From positions 1-64,000 of the forward strand of contig NZ_BMTS01000019.1 in assembly GCF_014649795.1 (NCBI RefSeq): DNA of 64,000 nt, read 5' to 3'. Below the pieces are notes generated by a model. It was not told where the DNA came from and did no database searches. It was given only the letters and a program-made list of their open reading frames with translations. The stretch is from Streptomyces melanogenes. GTDB taxonomy: Bacteria; Actinomycetota; Actinomycetes; Streptomycetales; Streptomycetaceae. Below are positions 31,662-40,686 of this stretch, piece by piece; positions within the stretch are counted from its first letter, which is position 1, and the number at the start of each line of letters is the position of its first letter. The translations under genes and the position numbers were made by a program.

Positions 31662-34339
31662 GTGTTCCCCCCGGATTCCGTGGCGGGCACGTCCGCCAGA
31701 TCGCCGCGAAGTTCCTCGATGCGCTCCGTGACCTCAGTTGAGAATCCGGCAACGTCTCGGTCGATGTGCCGGAAGAGGGACCGCAGTACCGGGTGGGCGT
31801 GCTCGCGCTCGGGCGAGCCGAGCAATTTATCCAAGGAATCCCGCAACGCCTCGGCCACGCGCAGCGTGCGCCGCAGCTTCGGCGCGCTTGTCTGCCGCCG
31901 ATGGCTTTCCCACTGCCTTAGCAGAGCCTGCTCCGTGTCGAAGAACTCCTGAAGCGCGGAGACGGCCCGCTCCTCGTCGTTGCCCGGTGCCGCGGTGAGG
32001 CGCGCACGCCATAGGTCGCACAACTGGATCGTCCGGGAATTGACTCCGGGATCGCGCTTGGAAACCGGAGTCTCCTCGGCTGGCAGCACGGGAGCGTCCC
32101 GTCGAAGCTCGGCGAGGAGCGCATGCATGCGCTCTCGCAGGTGGCCGCAGACCGCGAAGCGCAGGCCGAACGACTGCGCCAAGTCGGCGGATCCAAGGCA
32201 TGCGGTGACGTCCAGGGCCTGGTTGTCGTGCTCGAAGTCCACCGCCCTGTCGATGCGCTTTCGGATCGTCTCCCAGTCGTCGTTCGACTGGCCAAGCCAC
32301 GCGGTCCCGGGCAGGGGAGCGACCAACGCGCTGTCGAGAACCCGGCTGATGCGTTCGCTCAGTGGGGCGGAGTCTTCGAACACGTTGAGGAGCCGTTCTC
32401 CGTACAGTCGGCCGAACTCTCCTAGCTCTCCAGACCGGTGGTCGAGGTTGAGCCGGCGCACCGCTCTGTGGACGAGATCATCGACTTCCCGGTCCGTTAA
32501 CCACTGACGGCATTGCAGTACGACGATCATCTCGACGTGGGTGAGTGACTGATCGCCCGCGAACACTCCTTCGCCCACGAGGAGGCTGCGGGCATCCCGG
32601 ATCTGTCCGTAGCAGAACAACTCGTACGCGACCTGCAGCCGTTCGAGGCGTTGGCGAGCCTCACGCCGGGCACGGGTGAGGCACCGCAGGCCCTCCTGGC
32701 GGGTCGGGGCAGCCCTGACCCGTCGACGGAGTGCGGCGACCGCTAGGAGCTCGGAAACGCTCTCCGCCTGCTTCGCGGCCCGCAGGAGTAGGTCCTCGGC
32801 CTGGCCGTGGTGGCCGACCCGCGCTACCAGTTCGTAGGCTCGTATAGCGTTCTTGAACTCGAACTGGCTAAGCTCCACAATCCGTTGGTGAAAGCGCTTC
32901 TTCACTTCCAGAAGTTCGCGCGTATCCGTCTCCGGCCGGTCGCCGGGACCCAGGCCCGCGATTGACTCAGCGGTTTCCCAGAGACTGAAGAAATCGTCTG
33001 CGGACTCGCTCAGGACGAGCCCGGCGAGATGAAGAGCCGACCGGTTGAAGCCCGCCTTGCCCAGAGTCTTCAGCACACTTGACGCACAGCGGTGCGAGTA
33101 GCCGATGGCCAAGCTGTCCAGCCATGCGTCCAGGGCACGGCCGATGTCGAGGACCGCTTCGTACGCTTCACCCCGCTCCTGCGCAGACAAGCCACTCAAC
33201 GACGCCGGGATCAGTCCCAGCTCCCCGGACTCGCACGCCATCCAGATGCGGATGTACGCTGTTTCCACAAGGTCGGAGTTGAGCGCCAGGGCTTCCCATC
33301 CCGCCGTACAGGTCTCGGGGAGCATCCGCAGCGGAGAGTAGGACCGCTCGTCACTCACCCAGGTCAGGTTGCTGAAGCGGAGTTGGGCAATAGCGTAGCG
33401 CGCGTCTTGGGGAGCGTTCCTCAGGGCCTGGTGGAAGTGCAGGTCCGCTTCGGCGTAACGGCGTCGGCCAGAGCTCAGCTTGCCGAGTTCCAGCTCGACC
33501 AGCCAGTTAGTGCCCGACTGTTGGAGGCACGCGTGCAGAAAGGCAGTTCGCCGGATGATCTCACTCTGATCGAGCTCACTATCGCTGCCCTCGATCACCT
33601 GCCGTACGGGCTCGTCCAGCACCAGATCCTCCGTCGGCTTCCCTGACATTCCCGCGATGGTGCCCACCATCGCGGCGCGGACGCGATGGACCGGCCAGGG
33701 CGACCGGGAATACGCCGTGTGCGCGTCGTCCCATCGCCCCAGCCGCTCACCGGCCGACCCGCGCACGTCCAGTAGAAGGGGTTCCGCCCCGCCCGGGTCC
33801 TGGCTGTTGACGAGGCTCAGTGCCTCATGAACGGCTCCCACGGCCACCAGTTTCTCCCCGTACATGTACAGGACGGGGAGAAAACCGCACCGCTCGGGGC
33901 CATGGAACAGGGGACGCAATTGCGAGAGGGAGCCGATGTCGGTGTTGGCGAGGACGATCGGCACATGTTCGGGAGCGATCCGGCCGTCCTGCTTGAGGAG
34001 CTGTGCCGCCCGGCCCCGGTAACCGTCCCATCCCAGCACCAGACCCCAGCAGATGTTCCATGCGGGGCCCGAGTGGCTCACGGAACGGGCGTAGAGCTCC
34101 GCTCGAAGACTGTCGTGGCACTGCCGCGCCTCGCGCTCAGCGCGCAGATCGCCGCTGAACCTGCTGAGCCACTGCAGATACATCGTCATACACAGCGCTT
34201 GTGCGAGCAGGGCGGGACGCTGGCTATCGTCCAGGTACTCCGCCATGCGGAGCACTGCGCGGTCGAGGCAGCCACGCCACGTCGCCACGTCAGCGCTGGC
34301 CAAGAACTGCGCGTATGGGTCTGTGGACGGCGGGCTCAC
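31658..34339 (-). CDS. TPR/alpha-solenoid protein of the FlhA_C-like operon
   Basis: 893 residues from GTG 34339, overlapping the ATPase stop as GTGA. It is almost entirely alpha-helical, with degenerate helix-turn-helix repeats resembling TPRs: YGEKLVAVGAVHEALSLVNS, LGRWDDAHTAYSRSPWPVHR, SGRRRYAEADLHFHQALRNA, VGHHGQAEDLLLRAAKQAES and LERLQVAYELFCYGQIRDAR. The C-terminal 150 residues include HLRERMHALLAELRRDAPVL and LRRTLRVAEALRDSLDKLLG. No catalytic motif is seen. Its role is probably as an adaptor or sensor that binds partners or targets; in flagellar systems, helical chaperones dock on FlhA_C, a suggestive parallel but only an analogy. Confidence 0.75.
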   Translation of the reverse strand: MSPPSTDPYAQFLASADVATWRGCLDRAVLRMAEYLDDSQRPALLAQALCMTMYLQWLSRFSGDLRAEREARQCHDSLRAELYARSVSHSGPAWNICWGLVLGWDGYRGRAAQLLKQDGRIAPEHVPIVLANTDIGSLSQLRPLFHGPERCGFLPVLYMYGEKLVAVGAVHEALSLVNSQDPGGAEPLLLDVRGSAGERLGRWDDAHTAYSRSPWPVHRVRAAMVGTIAGMSGKPTEDLVLDEPVRQVIEGSDSELDQSEIIRRTAFLHACLQQSGTNWLVELELGKLSSGRRRYAEADLHFHQALRNAPQDARYAIAQLRFSNLTWVSDERSYSPLRMLPETCTAGWEALALNSDLVETAYIRIWMACESGELGLIPASLSGLSAQERGEAYEAVLDIGRALDAWLDSLAIGYSHRCASSVLKTLGKAGFNRSALHLAGLVLSESADDFFSLWETAESIAGLGPGDRPETDTRELLEVKKRFHQRIVELSQFEFKNAIRAYELVARVGHHGQAEDLLLRAAKQAESVSELLAVAALRRRVRAAPTRQEGLRCLTRARREARQRLERLQVAYELFCYGQIRDARSLLVGEGVFAGDQSLTHVEMIVVLQCRQWLTDREVDDLVHRAVRRLNLDHRSGELGEFGRLYGERLLNVFEDSAPLSERISRVLDSALVAPLPGTAWLGQSNDDWETIRKRIDRAVDFEHDNQALDVTACLGSADLAQSFGLRFAVCGHLRERMHALLAELRRDAPVLPAEETPVSKRDPGVNSRTIQLCDLWRARLTAAPGNDEERAVSALQEFFDTEQALLRQWESHRRQTSAPKLRRTLRVAEALRDSLDKLLGSPEREHAHPVLRSLFRHIDRDVAGFSTEVTERIEELRGDLADVPATESGGNT

Positions 34340-37300
34340 GCTGGAGCCTCCAGCGCCCTCGGCACGCTGACCGGGTAATCGGCCGGTACCAGAATGAGCG
34401 CGGGATGATCCAGCTCGGTGAAGCTGAGCACGCGAATGCGCGGGTCGAAGCAGTGCAGAAGCTTGGCCAGGGCATGCCGGAGATCGGGCATGGTGGCGAG
34501 GATCGGTGGTGGTCGCCTGGCGTCGTTCAGTACGGCGAGGAACTGACGCAGGACCGCCGTGGACACCATCTCCGCGTCGGCCGGGCTCAGGACCAGAATT
34601 CTACGTCCGTCCGCGGACGCCCTCCGGTCGGCAAGTGCCTGCTCCAGAGTGTCGGCCAGATAGAGCGCTGTGACCTGCATGGAGGCGTCGGCGACCGAAC
34701 GGCAGATGTCGGCGCGCATATGTTCCCTGAGCTTCTGGCCCAGCAACTCGGGCAACGCGTTGTCCGCGGGGTCGAGCCGGGCGAGTTCCTCGAGCATCGC
34801 GCGACGCCGAGAGGGGAACAGCGCGCCTTCCTCCACGAGATCCGCGATCACGGCACGGAAGGGCTCTACCGCCACCAGGGGGCGGCCCGCCGACAGCGCT
34901 TCCAGCTCCCGGTAAAGCGTCGCCAACAGCCCGCTGTCGAAGATCCGGTGGAAGGAGCGCCGACAGTGTGCTTCGAGCCAGTCGAGGACGGCAGCGTCGA
35001 ATTCCCGTGCGGGGAAGGGTAGATGGTCAGGGAGCGCGGCGGCCGGCAGCCAGAGGACATCCTCCCCCACGGAATCGTCGTACCCATCGAGCGCGTCCGA
35101 GGGGCCGCTACCGCCGGATGCTTCCCACTGACGCTTCAGCACACAGAGCCGGTCCGGATGAAAAGTGTTGCTGGCGATGCGGTCTCGGAGCGAACTGAAC
35201 TCGATCTCGTCGGCTTCGCAGTCGCCCGTGACCACCTGGAAATCGGGGAGCCTCACGCCGATCCGGCCGCGCAGTGCCTCCGACCAGTTCGCCACTCGCG
35301 CCTCGTCGACCACGGCCCGGAGGCTGCTGCCCACAGCGATGTCGAGCAGGGACCGGGGGGTGCTGGCTGGCCTGTCACCGATGCGGTTACTACTGTAGTC
35401 GCTGGCCACCGCCGCCTCCGCCAGCCATTGCTCGATCACGGATGCCGAGGTCAGCAGCGGCACCATGTGCCGCATCCGTGCGTCGTCCACATCGCCTAGC
35501 CGCTCTGCGCAGTATGCCAGCGCCCGCCGAAGGGTGACTCCGTCGCCTTCGCACGCTGCCACGGCGAAGGACCGCACTCTAGGGGGCAGCCGTTCGGGGT
35601 CGCCGTCCACCGCGGTCAGTGCCGTCCGGAGCAGTGAGGCCATGACCTCGTTCCGGTACGTGCCCGCGTACAACGGTTCCCGCAGTACGTCGGCCAGCGT
35701 CTGTACCACGTCGTGGCGGATCTCAGTCACCTCGTCGAGGACCCACGAGACCACGGCGCTACGGGCCTCGTCGCTCGGCACCTCGACGAGGTAGCGCAGG
35801 ACGGCGGTCCGCTGCCCAGGCGAACAGTCGCGCAGCCAGGCCGTGCAGGTTGCCACGCGCAGGGCGATGTCAGGGAACAGTTCCTCGAACGCCCAGCGTC
35901 CGGCGTCCTCGTGTACGAGAGCCGAGAGCACGAAGCATTCTTTGGCCGCTTCGATCAGTTTCTCGCGTTCCCTGCCGTGACTGCGTCTGAACAGCAGTTG
36001 GAACGGCAGGCGCCCGCCCCCGTCGGGAGCGGGGTAGGGCTCGACCACCGCTGCCCGGTGGGCCATGAGGGCGTGGATGTCCTCGGGCTGGAGTAACTGC
36101 TGGATCTGGTCCCAGTCGTGCGCGTGGTCGGCCAGCCGGTCCAGAGCTCGCCAGGCGGGCGGCGTGCCGGTGCCGGGATCTTCTCTGCCCGGCCGTTCGG
36201 TGGCGAAGCCGGGTCGGCCGCGAGCCATGACGTCCCGGAGCAGATAGTCACGAAGATTCGCGTGGAAGAACTCCACGAAACGCGCCGGTTCGCCGTCGTC
36301 GGAGCGGGCGTGGATGGTCCGGCCCAGGTGGCCGATCAACCAGAGACGTTCGAGAATGCCGCGCTTGAGGAGACTGTCGACACGCTGGGTCAGCTGAGGC
36401 TTGACCATGCGCAGTCGCCACCACACGTCCTCGAACGGCACGATCTCGGTGCGCGCGTGCGCCATCGCCAGAAGGAAGTACCAGTCCAGGTCATCCCGGG
36501 CTGCGGACTGGAGGTCGAGGGCGAACAGCTGCTCCCACGGCCGCCGACTGGTTATGTTCTTTTCTGTGATCTTTCCTTTGGGGTTGGCCGAAAGGAGCTG
36601 GATGAGTGCCAGGGTGATGTTGAGAGGATTTCCCTTGGCGCCCTCCACCAGGCTCCTCGCTGCCTCGGGCTGGATTGCTAGATTCTCATCGACGAGTTTT
36701 TTCTCACAGCACCAGTCGATGAGGCTTCTTACAAATTCGACGCACTCGGTGCTGTCGGTGAGTGACTGTAGGATGTTGAACTCGAGTCCGCACTCCTCAG
36801 CCATCTTCGATGAACCGAGAAAGTCGGGAAGATACTGCTTCCGGGAGGCGATGAAGACTCGAACTCCCTGCCCTGTTCCGACGGTTCTGAGTAGCTGCAT
36901 CAAATCCCGGGAAATGGTGTCTAGCCGATCGTAGTCCGGCTCGTCGCCCGACTCGAACGTACGCTCCAGCTGATCGATGAAGATCACGATCTCGTCGAAA
37001 GTCGGGTCCTTGGTGCGCAGACGCTGCGCCGTCTCGCGCAGGAACGCAGCAAGGGAGGCGCCCTCGGGTGCCATGACTTCGTCTGCGGCCCCAGCGAACC
37101 TGCTCGCACGGACGGCCCGGATGGTCTCCTCGCGTATGCGTCGTTCCACCTCCCTCCACTGCGAACTGGGTGCGTCCACCCGGTACCACACGGGGATCGC
37201 GTTCGAGCGAGTCTTGATCTCGTCGTGCACGAATCGTAGGAGACAGCTCTTCCCACTGCCACCTGCCCCCGACAGGTAGAAGTGGAACTTCTTCCTTTTC

Positions 37301-38721
37301 TCGTTCGGTAGATCGGCTCGTGCCAGTTCGCCGGGTTTGTAGATGTCTGGAATGCCTTTCTCTCGCTTGAAGTACCTGCCGTCGGCGGTGAGAGACCGAA
37401 GAGCCGTCACATGCGGGAACTCGGTCGGTACGACCGTGTCGTACTGCTGAGTGAATAGCGGCAGGCCGATCCATGCCCATGAGCTCCAGGTGAGTCCGTT
37501 CCGTAAGCCGGCCACGTCGTCGCAGGCCAGCGAACGCCGTACCCACGCGGCACGCACAGCGGCCACGACGCAGGCTGCCGCGCGCGTCCCGGCGTACTCG
37601 TGTAGCGCGTCCTCCAGCACGTCGAGCAGATCGGTCCGGGCTAACGCGCCGTCGGCGACACTGACGAACGGAAGTGTGTTAAGTAGCTCGTCGATCCCGC
37701 CGACGGCTGGCGGCGTGGGGCCGAAGGCGACCACCGCGCGCGTCGGGCTGACGCGATCGCCCTGCATGAGGGTGACCAGAGACGAGACGATGGCTTCCGG
37801 CGCGTCGAACGACAATACGAGGGCGGCCTCCGCCGATGCCGCACCGCGCAGCAGCCTGGCGTGGCTGTCCGGCTCGGCGTTGCGGAGATCGACGCAGCGC
37901 ACCTCTGGCTGTGCGGAGTCGGAGCGCCTCCTCATGGTCCGGCTCTCCCGAGGACCGTCGAGCGGCATGAAGTAATGCCCCCCGCTGCCGACTGAGAGAA
38001 AGCCGTCCGCGCCCTTGGTGCCGGTGTGAGCGATGAGGATTGCCTGCAGCAGCCGGGCCAGCAGGTCGCTGCGGCCGCACCAGGCCACGGGCTGTGTGAG
38101 GCCTGCCTCGGCCCCACGACGGCGCAGTTCGTTCAAACGTGGCTGAGCGGTGGTGAAGAGTTTCCAGATCAGGGAGCCGGCGGCGATGATCTCGCTGACC
38201 GATGCCCCCGTGCGCAGAGCCTTTCCTGCGGTGTGCTCCATGCGCTCGACCTGCCGCGGGCCCAGCGTCACGACGAGATGATGTTCCACCGTCAGGTACT
38301 CCAGCCCCGAAAGGGGCTCCGTCTCGGTGACGAGTGCGATGAGGACCGGTGACCGGGCTGGCGTCGGGTGCGCCAGGGCGCAGGCCACTGTGTGGTGCCA
38401 GTCGTGCTGAGCCGGGCTGTCATCGGCGAACTCCGCCAGGAGCTCGTTGAACCTGTCGCGGTACCCCGGTTGCGTCGGGTCGGCCGATGCCTTCTCTACG
38501 AGCAGCCGCAGGCTGCCGGCCGCAGCTGCGCACCGCAGGGCCCTCGGCCAGATCTGGTCGACGGGACCACTGAAGTCAATGCGTGTTTTCGGGATTCCGA
38601 CCCGCTCGGCGAGCGCCTTGATGGCTTCCGGTTCGGGGTACGCGCTCGCTAGCAGTTCGACCAGTCGGAGGGCTCCTGGGTCGCGCAGGGAGAATTCGGG
38701 AGATTCAAACAGGAACCCCAC
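34336..38721 (-). CDS. EAD1 - STAND-type P-loop NTPase - FlhA_C-like fusion
   Basis: 1461 residues from GTG 38721, immediately after the protease stop (TGA then GTG). Order: EAD1 effector-associated domain (about 11-85: LVELLASAYPEPEAIKALAE, RVGIPKTRIDFSGPVDQIWP, AAAAGSLRLLVEKAS); an unassigned alpha/beta region (about 100-440); P-loop ATPase with Walker A LSGAGGSGKSCLLRFVHDEI near 484 and Walker B FDEIVIFIDQLERTFESGDE near 578; a winged-helix/HEAT-like region (about 720-1130); and a FlhA_C-like tail (EALRGRIGVRLPDFQVVTGD, EDVLWLPAAALPDHLPFPAR, ILVLSPADAEMVSTAVLRQF, DPRIRVLSFTELDHPALILV). The matching EAD1 on the protease predicts homotypic recruitment. Probably a regulated oligomeric switch (inference). 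Confidence 0.85.
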   Translation of the reverse strand: MGFLFESPEFSLRDPGALRLVELLASAYPEPEAIKALAERVGIPKTRIDFSGPVDQIWPRALRCAAAAGSLRLLVEKASADPTQPGYRDRFNELLAEFADDSPAQHDWHHTVACALAHPTPARSPVLIALVTETEPLSGLEYLTVEHHLVVTLGPRQVERMEHTAGKALRTGASVSEIIAAGSLIWKLFTTAQPRLNELRRRGAEAGLTQPVAWCGRSDLLARLLQAILIAHTGTKGADGFLSVGSGGHYFMPLDGPRESRTMRRRSDSAQPEVRCVDLRNAEPDSHARLLRGAASAEAALVLSFDAPEAIVSSLVTLMQGDRVSPTRAVVAFGPTPPAVGGIDELLNTLPFVSVADGALARTDLLDVLEDALHEYAGTRAAACVVAAVRAAWVRRSLACDDVAGLRNGLTWSSWAWIGLPLFTQQYDTVVPTEFPHVTALRSLTADGRYFKREKGIPDIYKPGELARADLPNEKRKKFHFYLSGAGGSGKSCLLRFVHDEIKTRSNAIPVWYRVDAPSSQWREVERRIREETIRAVRASRFAGAADEVMAPEGASLAAFLRETAQRLRTKDPTFDEIVIFIDQLERTFESGDEPDYDRLDTISRDLMQLLRTVGTGQGVRVFIASRKQYLPDFLGSSKMAEECGLEFNILQSLTDSTECVEFVRSLIDWCCEKKLVDENLAIQPEAARSLVEGAKGNPLNITLALIQLLSANPKGKITEKNITSRRPWEQLFALDLQSAARDDLDWYFLLAMAHARTEIVPFEDVWWRLRMVKPQLTQRVDSLLKRGILERLWLIGHLGRTIHARSDDGEPARFVEFFHANLRDYLLRDVMARGRPGFATERPGREDPGTGTPPAWRALDRLADHAHDWDQIQQLLQPEDIHALMAHRAAVVEPYPAPDGGGRLPFQLLFRRSHGREREKLIEAAKECFVLSALVHEDAGRWAFEELFPDIALRVATCTAWLRDCSPGQRTAVLRYLVEVPSDEARSAVVSWVLDEVTEIRHDVVQTLADVLREPLYAGTYRNEVMASLLRTALTAVDGDPERLPPRVRSFAVAACEGDGVTLRRALAYCAERLGDVDDARMRHMVPLLTSASVIEQWLAEAAVASDYSSNRIGDRPASTPRSLLDIAVGSSLRAVVDEARVANWSEALRGRIGVRLPDFQVVTGDCEADEIEFSSLRDRIASNTFHPDRLCVLKRQWEASGGSGPSDALDGYDDSVGEDVLWLPAAALPDHLPFPAREFDAAVLDWLEAHCRRSFHRIFDSGLLATLYRELEALSAGRPLVAVEPFRAVIADLVEEGALFPSRRRAMLEELARLDPADNALPELLGQKLREHMRADICRSVADASMQVTALYLADTLEQALADRRASADGRRILVLSPADAEMVSTAVLRQFLAVLNDARRPPPILATMPDLRHALAKLLHCFDPRIRVLSFTELDHPALILVPADYPVSVPRALEAPA

Positions 38722-39735
38722 TCACATCATCCCCAGCCTAGACAGCGCCTCCGCAACGCGTTCGATACGCCGCCCCTGATTGCGGTACTCCACCGCTCCG
38801 CGCACTTGCTGGGCCACGGAACACTGATGAAGGGCCACCAAGCGCCATCGTTCGTCGAACACCGGGGAACCCGAAGAGCCGCCCTCCGTGTCGGTCCAGT
38901 ACTGGACGACGTCGTCATCGACGTGACGCACCATGTTGTGGATCATCCCGATCTTTTTCGGCGTGCCATTGGGGTGCTGGATGATGTACACCCGGTGGTT
39001 CGGGGCGACTGGCGGTGCCCCTGCGAGCGGGACGACCGGAGTCCCGGAGGGCATGCCGTCGAGTTCGACCACCGCCCAGTCGTGATCGGCAGAGCCCCGG
39101 ATCGACAGGGGGCGGCCCCACACGACCTTATGGGCGACCTGCGCTCCGTCGAAAGTACGTTCGTACCCGAACCAAGCCTCGACCGCTGTCGCCTTCGTGG
39201 TTCGGTCGAACAGGACGTGATGGTTGGTTAAAACTAGGTTTTCGCTGATGCGGAACGCGGTGCCGAGATAGTCGCGCCGTCCCACCGTGGCCCGCAAGCG
39301 GCATACGCTAGCGGCCAGTTCGGTGCCGCGCCGCAGAAAGGCGACGTCCAGGAGGGTCGGCTCGGGGAAGATCTGGCGTTCAAAACTGCCACCGAATCCC
39401 TTCCATTGGGGGGCATCGGCAGGCTGTGGGGCGATCACCGGTGGTTCCGGGTCAAGCCACTCGTCGATCTTCGCTGCCACCGCAGCGTCCTCGCTGTCCC
39501 TGATGACCTGGAGCAGTGCGCGTAACCTATTCTGACTTCGACTCTTCTGAATAATGTCGGCCCATACCAGATTCATTGACTGGCCGAAATTGATCGTGCT
39601 CATTTTCACACCGGCCGCCTGGGTCATTGAACGTACGGGCGGCTCGAGGTAGTACGTCTCGCACAGGAAATCCAGCATTTCCTGTGCGGACTGCTGCGAG
39701 AAATCGAACGGCAGAGTGTCGAGAAAGTGTGTCAT
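38722..39735 (-). CDS. EAD1 - V8/trypsin-like serine protease
   Basis: 337 residues from ATG 39735, after GGGGGGCAAT. Residues 15-82 form an EAD1 domain: SAQEMLDFLCETYYLEPPVR, SMTQAAGVKMSTINFGQSMN, RLRALLQVIRDSEDAA. A linker follows, then a chymotrypsin-fold protease of the glutamyl-endopeptidase/V8 type (about 128-337). The triad is visible: His173 (LVLTNHHVLF), Asp219 (ADHDWAVVELD) and Ser288 (TEGGSSGSPVF). No signal peptide is present, so it is cytosolic. EAD-linked trypsin-like proteases are known effectors paired with NTPases bearing the same EAD. First gene of the five-gene operon; the longer upstream frame is not supported. Confidence 0.88.
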   Translation of the reverse strand: MTHFLDTLPFDFSQQSAQEMLDFLCETYYLEPPVRSMTQAAGVKMSTINFGQSMNLVWADIIQKSRSQNRLRALLQVIRDSEDAAVAAKIDEWLDPEPPVIAPQPADAPQWKGFGGSFERQIFPEPTLLDVAFLRRGTELAASVCRLRATVGRRDYLGTAFRISENLVLTNHHVLFDRTTKATAVEAWFGYERTFDGAQVAHKVVWGRPLSIRGSADHDWAVVELDGMPSGTPVVPLAGAPPVAPNHRVYIIQHPNGTPKKIGMIHNMVRHVDDDVVQYWTDTEGGSSGSPVFDERWRLVALHQCSVAQQVRGAVEYRNQGRRIERVAEALSRLGMM

Positions 39736-40686
39736 ATTGCCCCCCGGCGTAGCGGCTCTTCCTCGAACGGGCACGTGCCCAGTCCCGACTGCAACAGCGT
39801 GGCTGGCTGCTGCGGGGCAGTCCATAGTCCAAAAGGCATCGAACACGGCCCGAACGGTCCCGCCATGACAGGCCATCGGCTCCCACCCGATGATCAGCCC
39901 CTCACCGCTCCCACGTTCGGCCTCTGAGACGGAACGGAACCTCGCATCATGTCTTCTCGGTGAGAACGAGAACCATTGGAATCCCGCTCAGGGCGGGGAC
40001 GGCCGGAGGGACAGCATCTTGGCGGGGGTGACGGAGGTGAGCAGTGGTTCTGCCACCCTGTCCGGCTGACGAGAACGGGCGCTGGTCCGCTTGTATCGAC
40101 CGCCGCTGAGGCGGCGATCGTTGCGACAGGACCGGCGGATCTTGCCGTCCTGTGTTCTACGGGAGGGCAAGCAGCCCTCCCGGCCGTGCTGTTGTCGGTC
40201 CTCATGGTGGCTGGCACGTGGAGTGTCCTGGCGACCGTGGCAGTGCCGTGGCGCAAAGTCGGCTTTCTGATCGACCGTAAAAGCGAGCTGCGTAGACCTA
40301 GGCGGGATGGTTCGACCGGTTCCGGCGGCGATGACGAGACCCACGGCCACGTCAGGTGGTGGTGTCAGTCGACGCCAACGAGGCAAATTCACATAGGCCA
40401 TTCCGGAAGGCACCTCTTGCCCTTCACTCCTGCCTACGCCGCGAACCCGTGGACTGTTGACTGCTCAGGGCACATGAGCACGGTATGGACCCCCGCGAGT
40501 ACGACGTGAGTGCTTGCTCTTGCCCGCTCCGGTGCGCGCGGGGGCACGTGCTCGCGCGATCTCGGCCACGGTTGCACCCGAGTCGGTAGACGGGGGTAAG
40601 CAGGTGGGCTTGGCAGTCGCACAGAATCCGCCCGGGAAAACAGGTCTGATTGTGGCAGGCTGTGAACTCTATGGCGCTGGTGGCCT
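39736..40686. other. Long intergenic region upstream of the protease operon
   Basis: About 950 bases between divergent transcription units. Competing frames of up to 177 codons exist on both strands (for example 39976-40509 plus and 39988-40413 minus), but neither has conserved motifs and they overlap each other. It must hold the promoter of the five-gene operon. Local G+C falls around 40260-40300. No operator could be defined. Confidence 0.4.

Noticed and set aside
39976-40509. 177-codon plus frame upstream of the DUF2637 gene
   Set aside because: It overlaps a competing minus frame, has no ribosome site or motif, and its composition changes midway.
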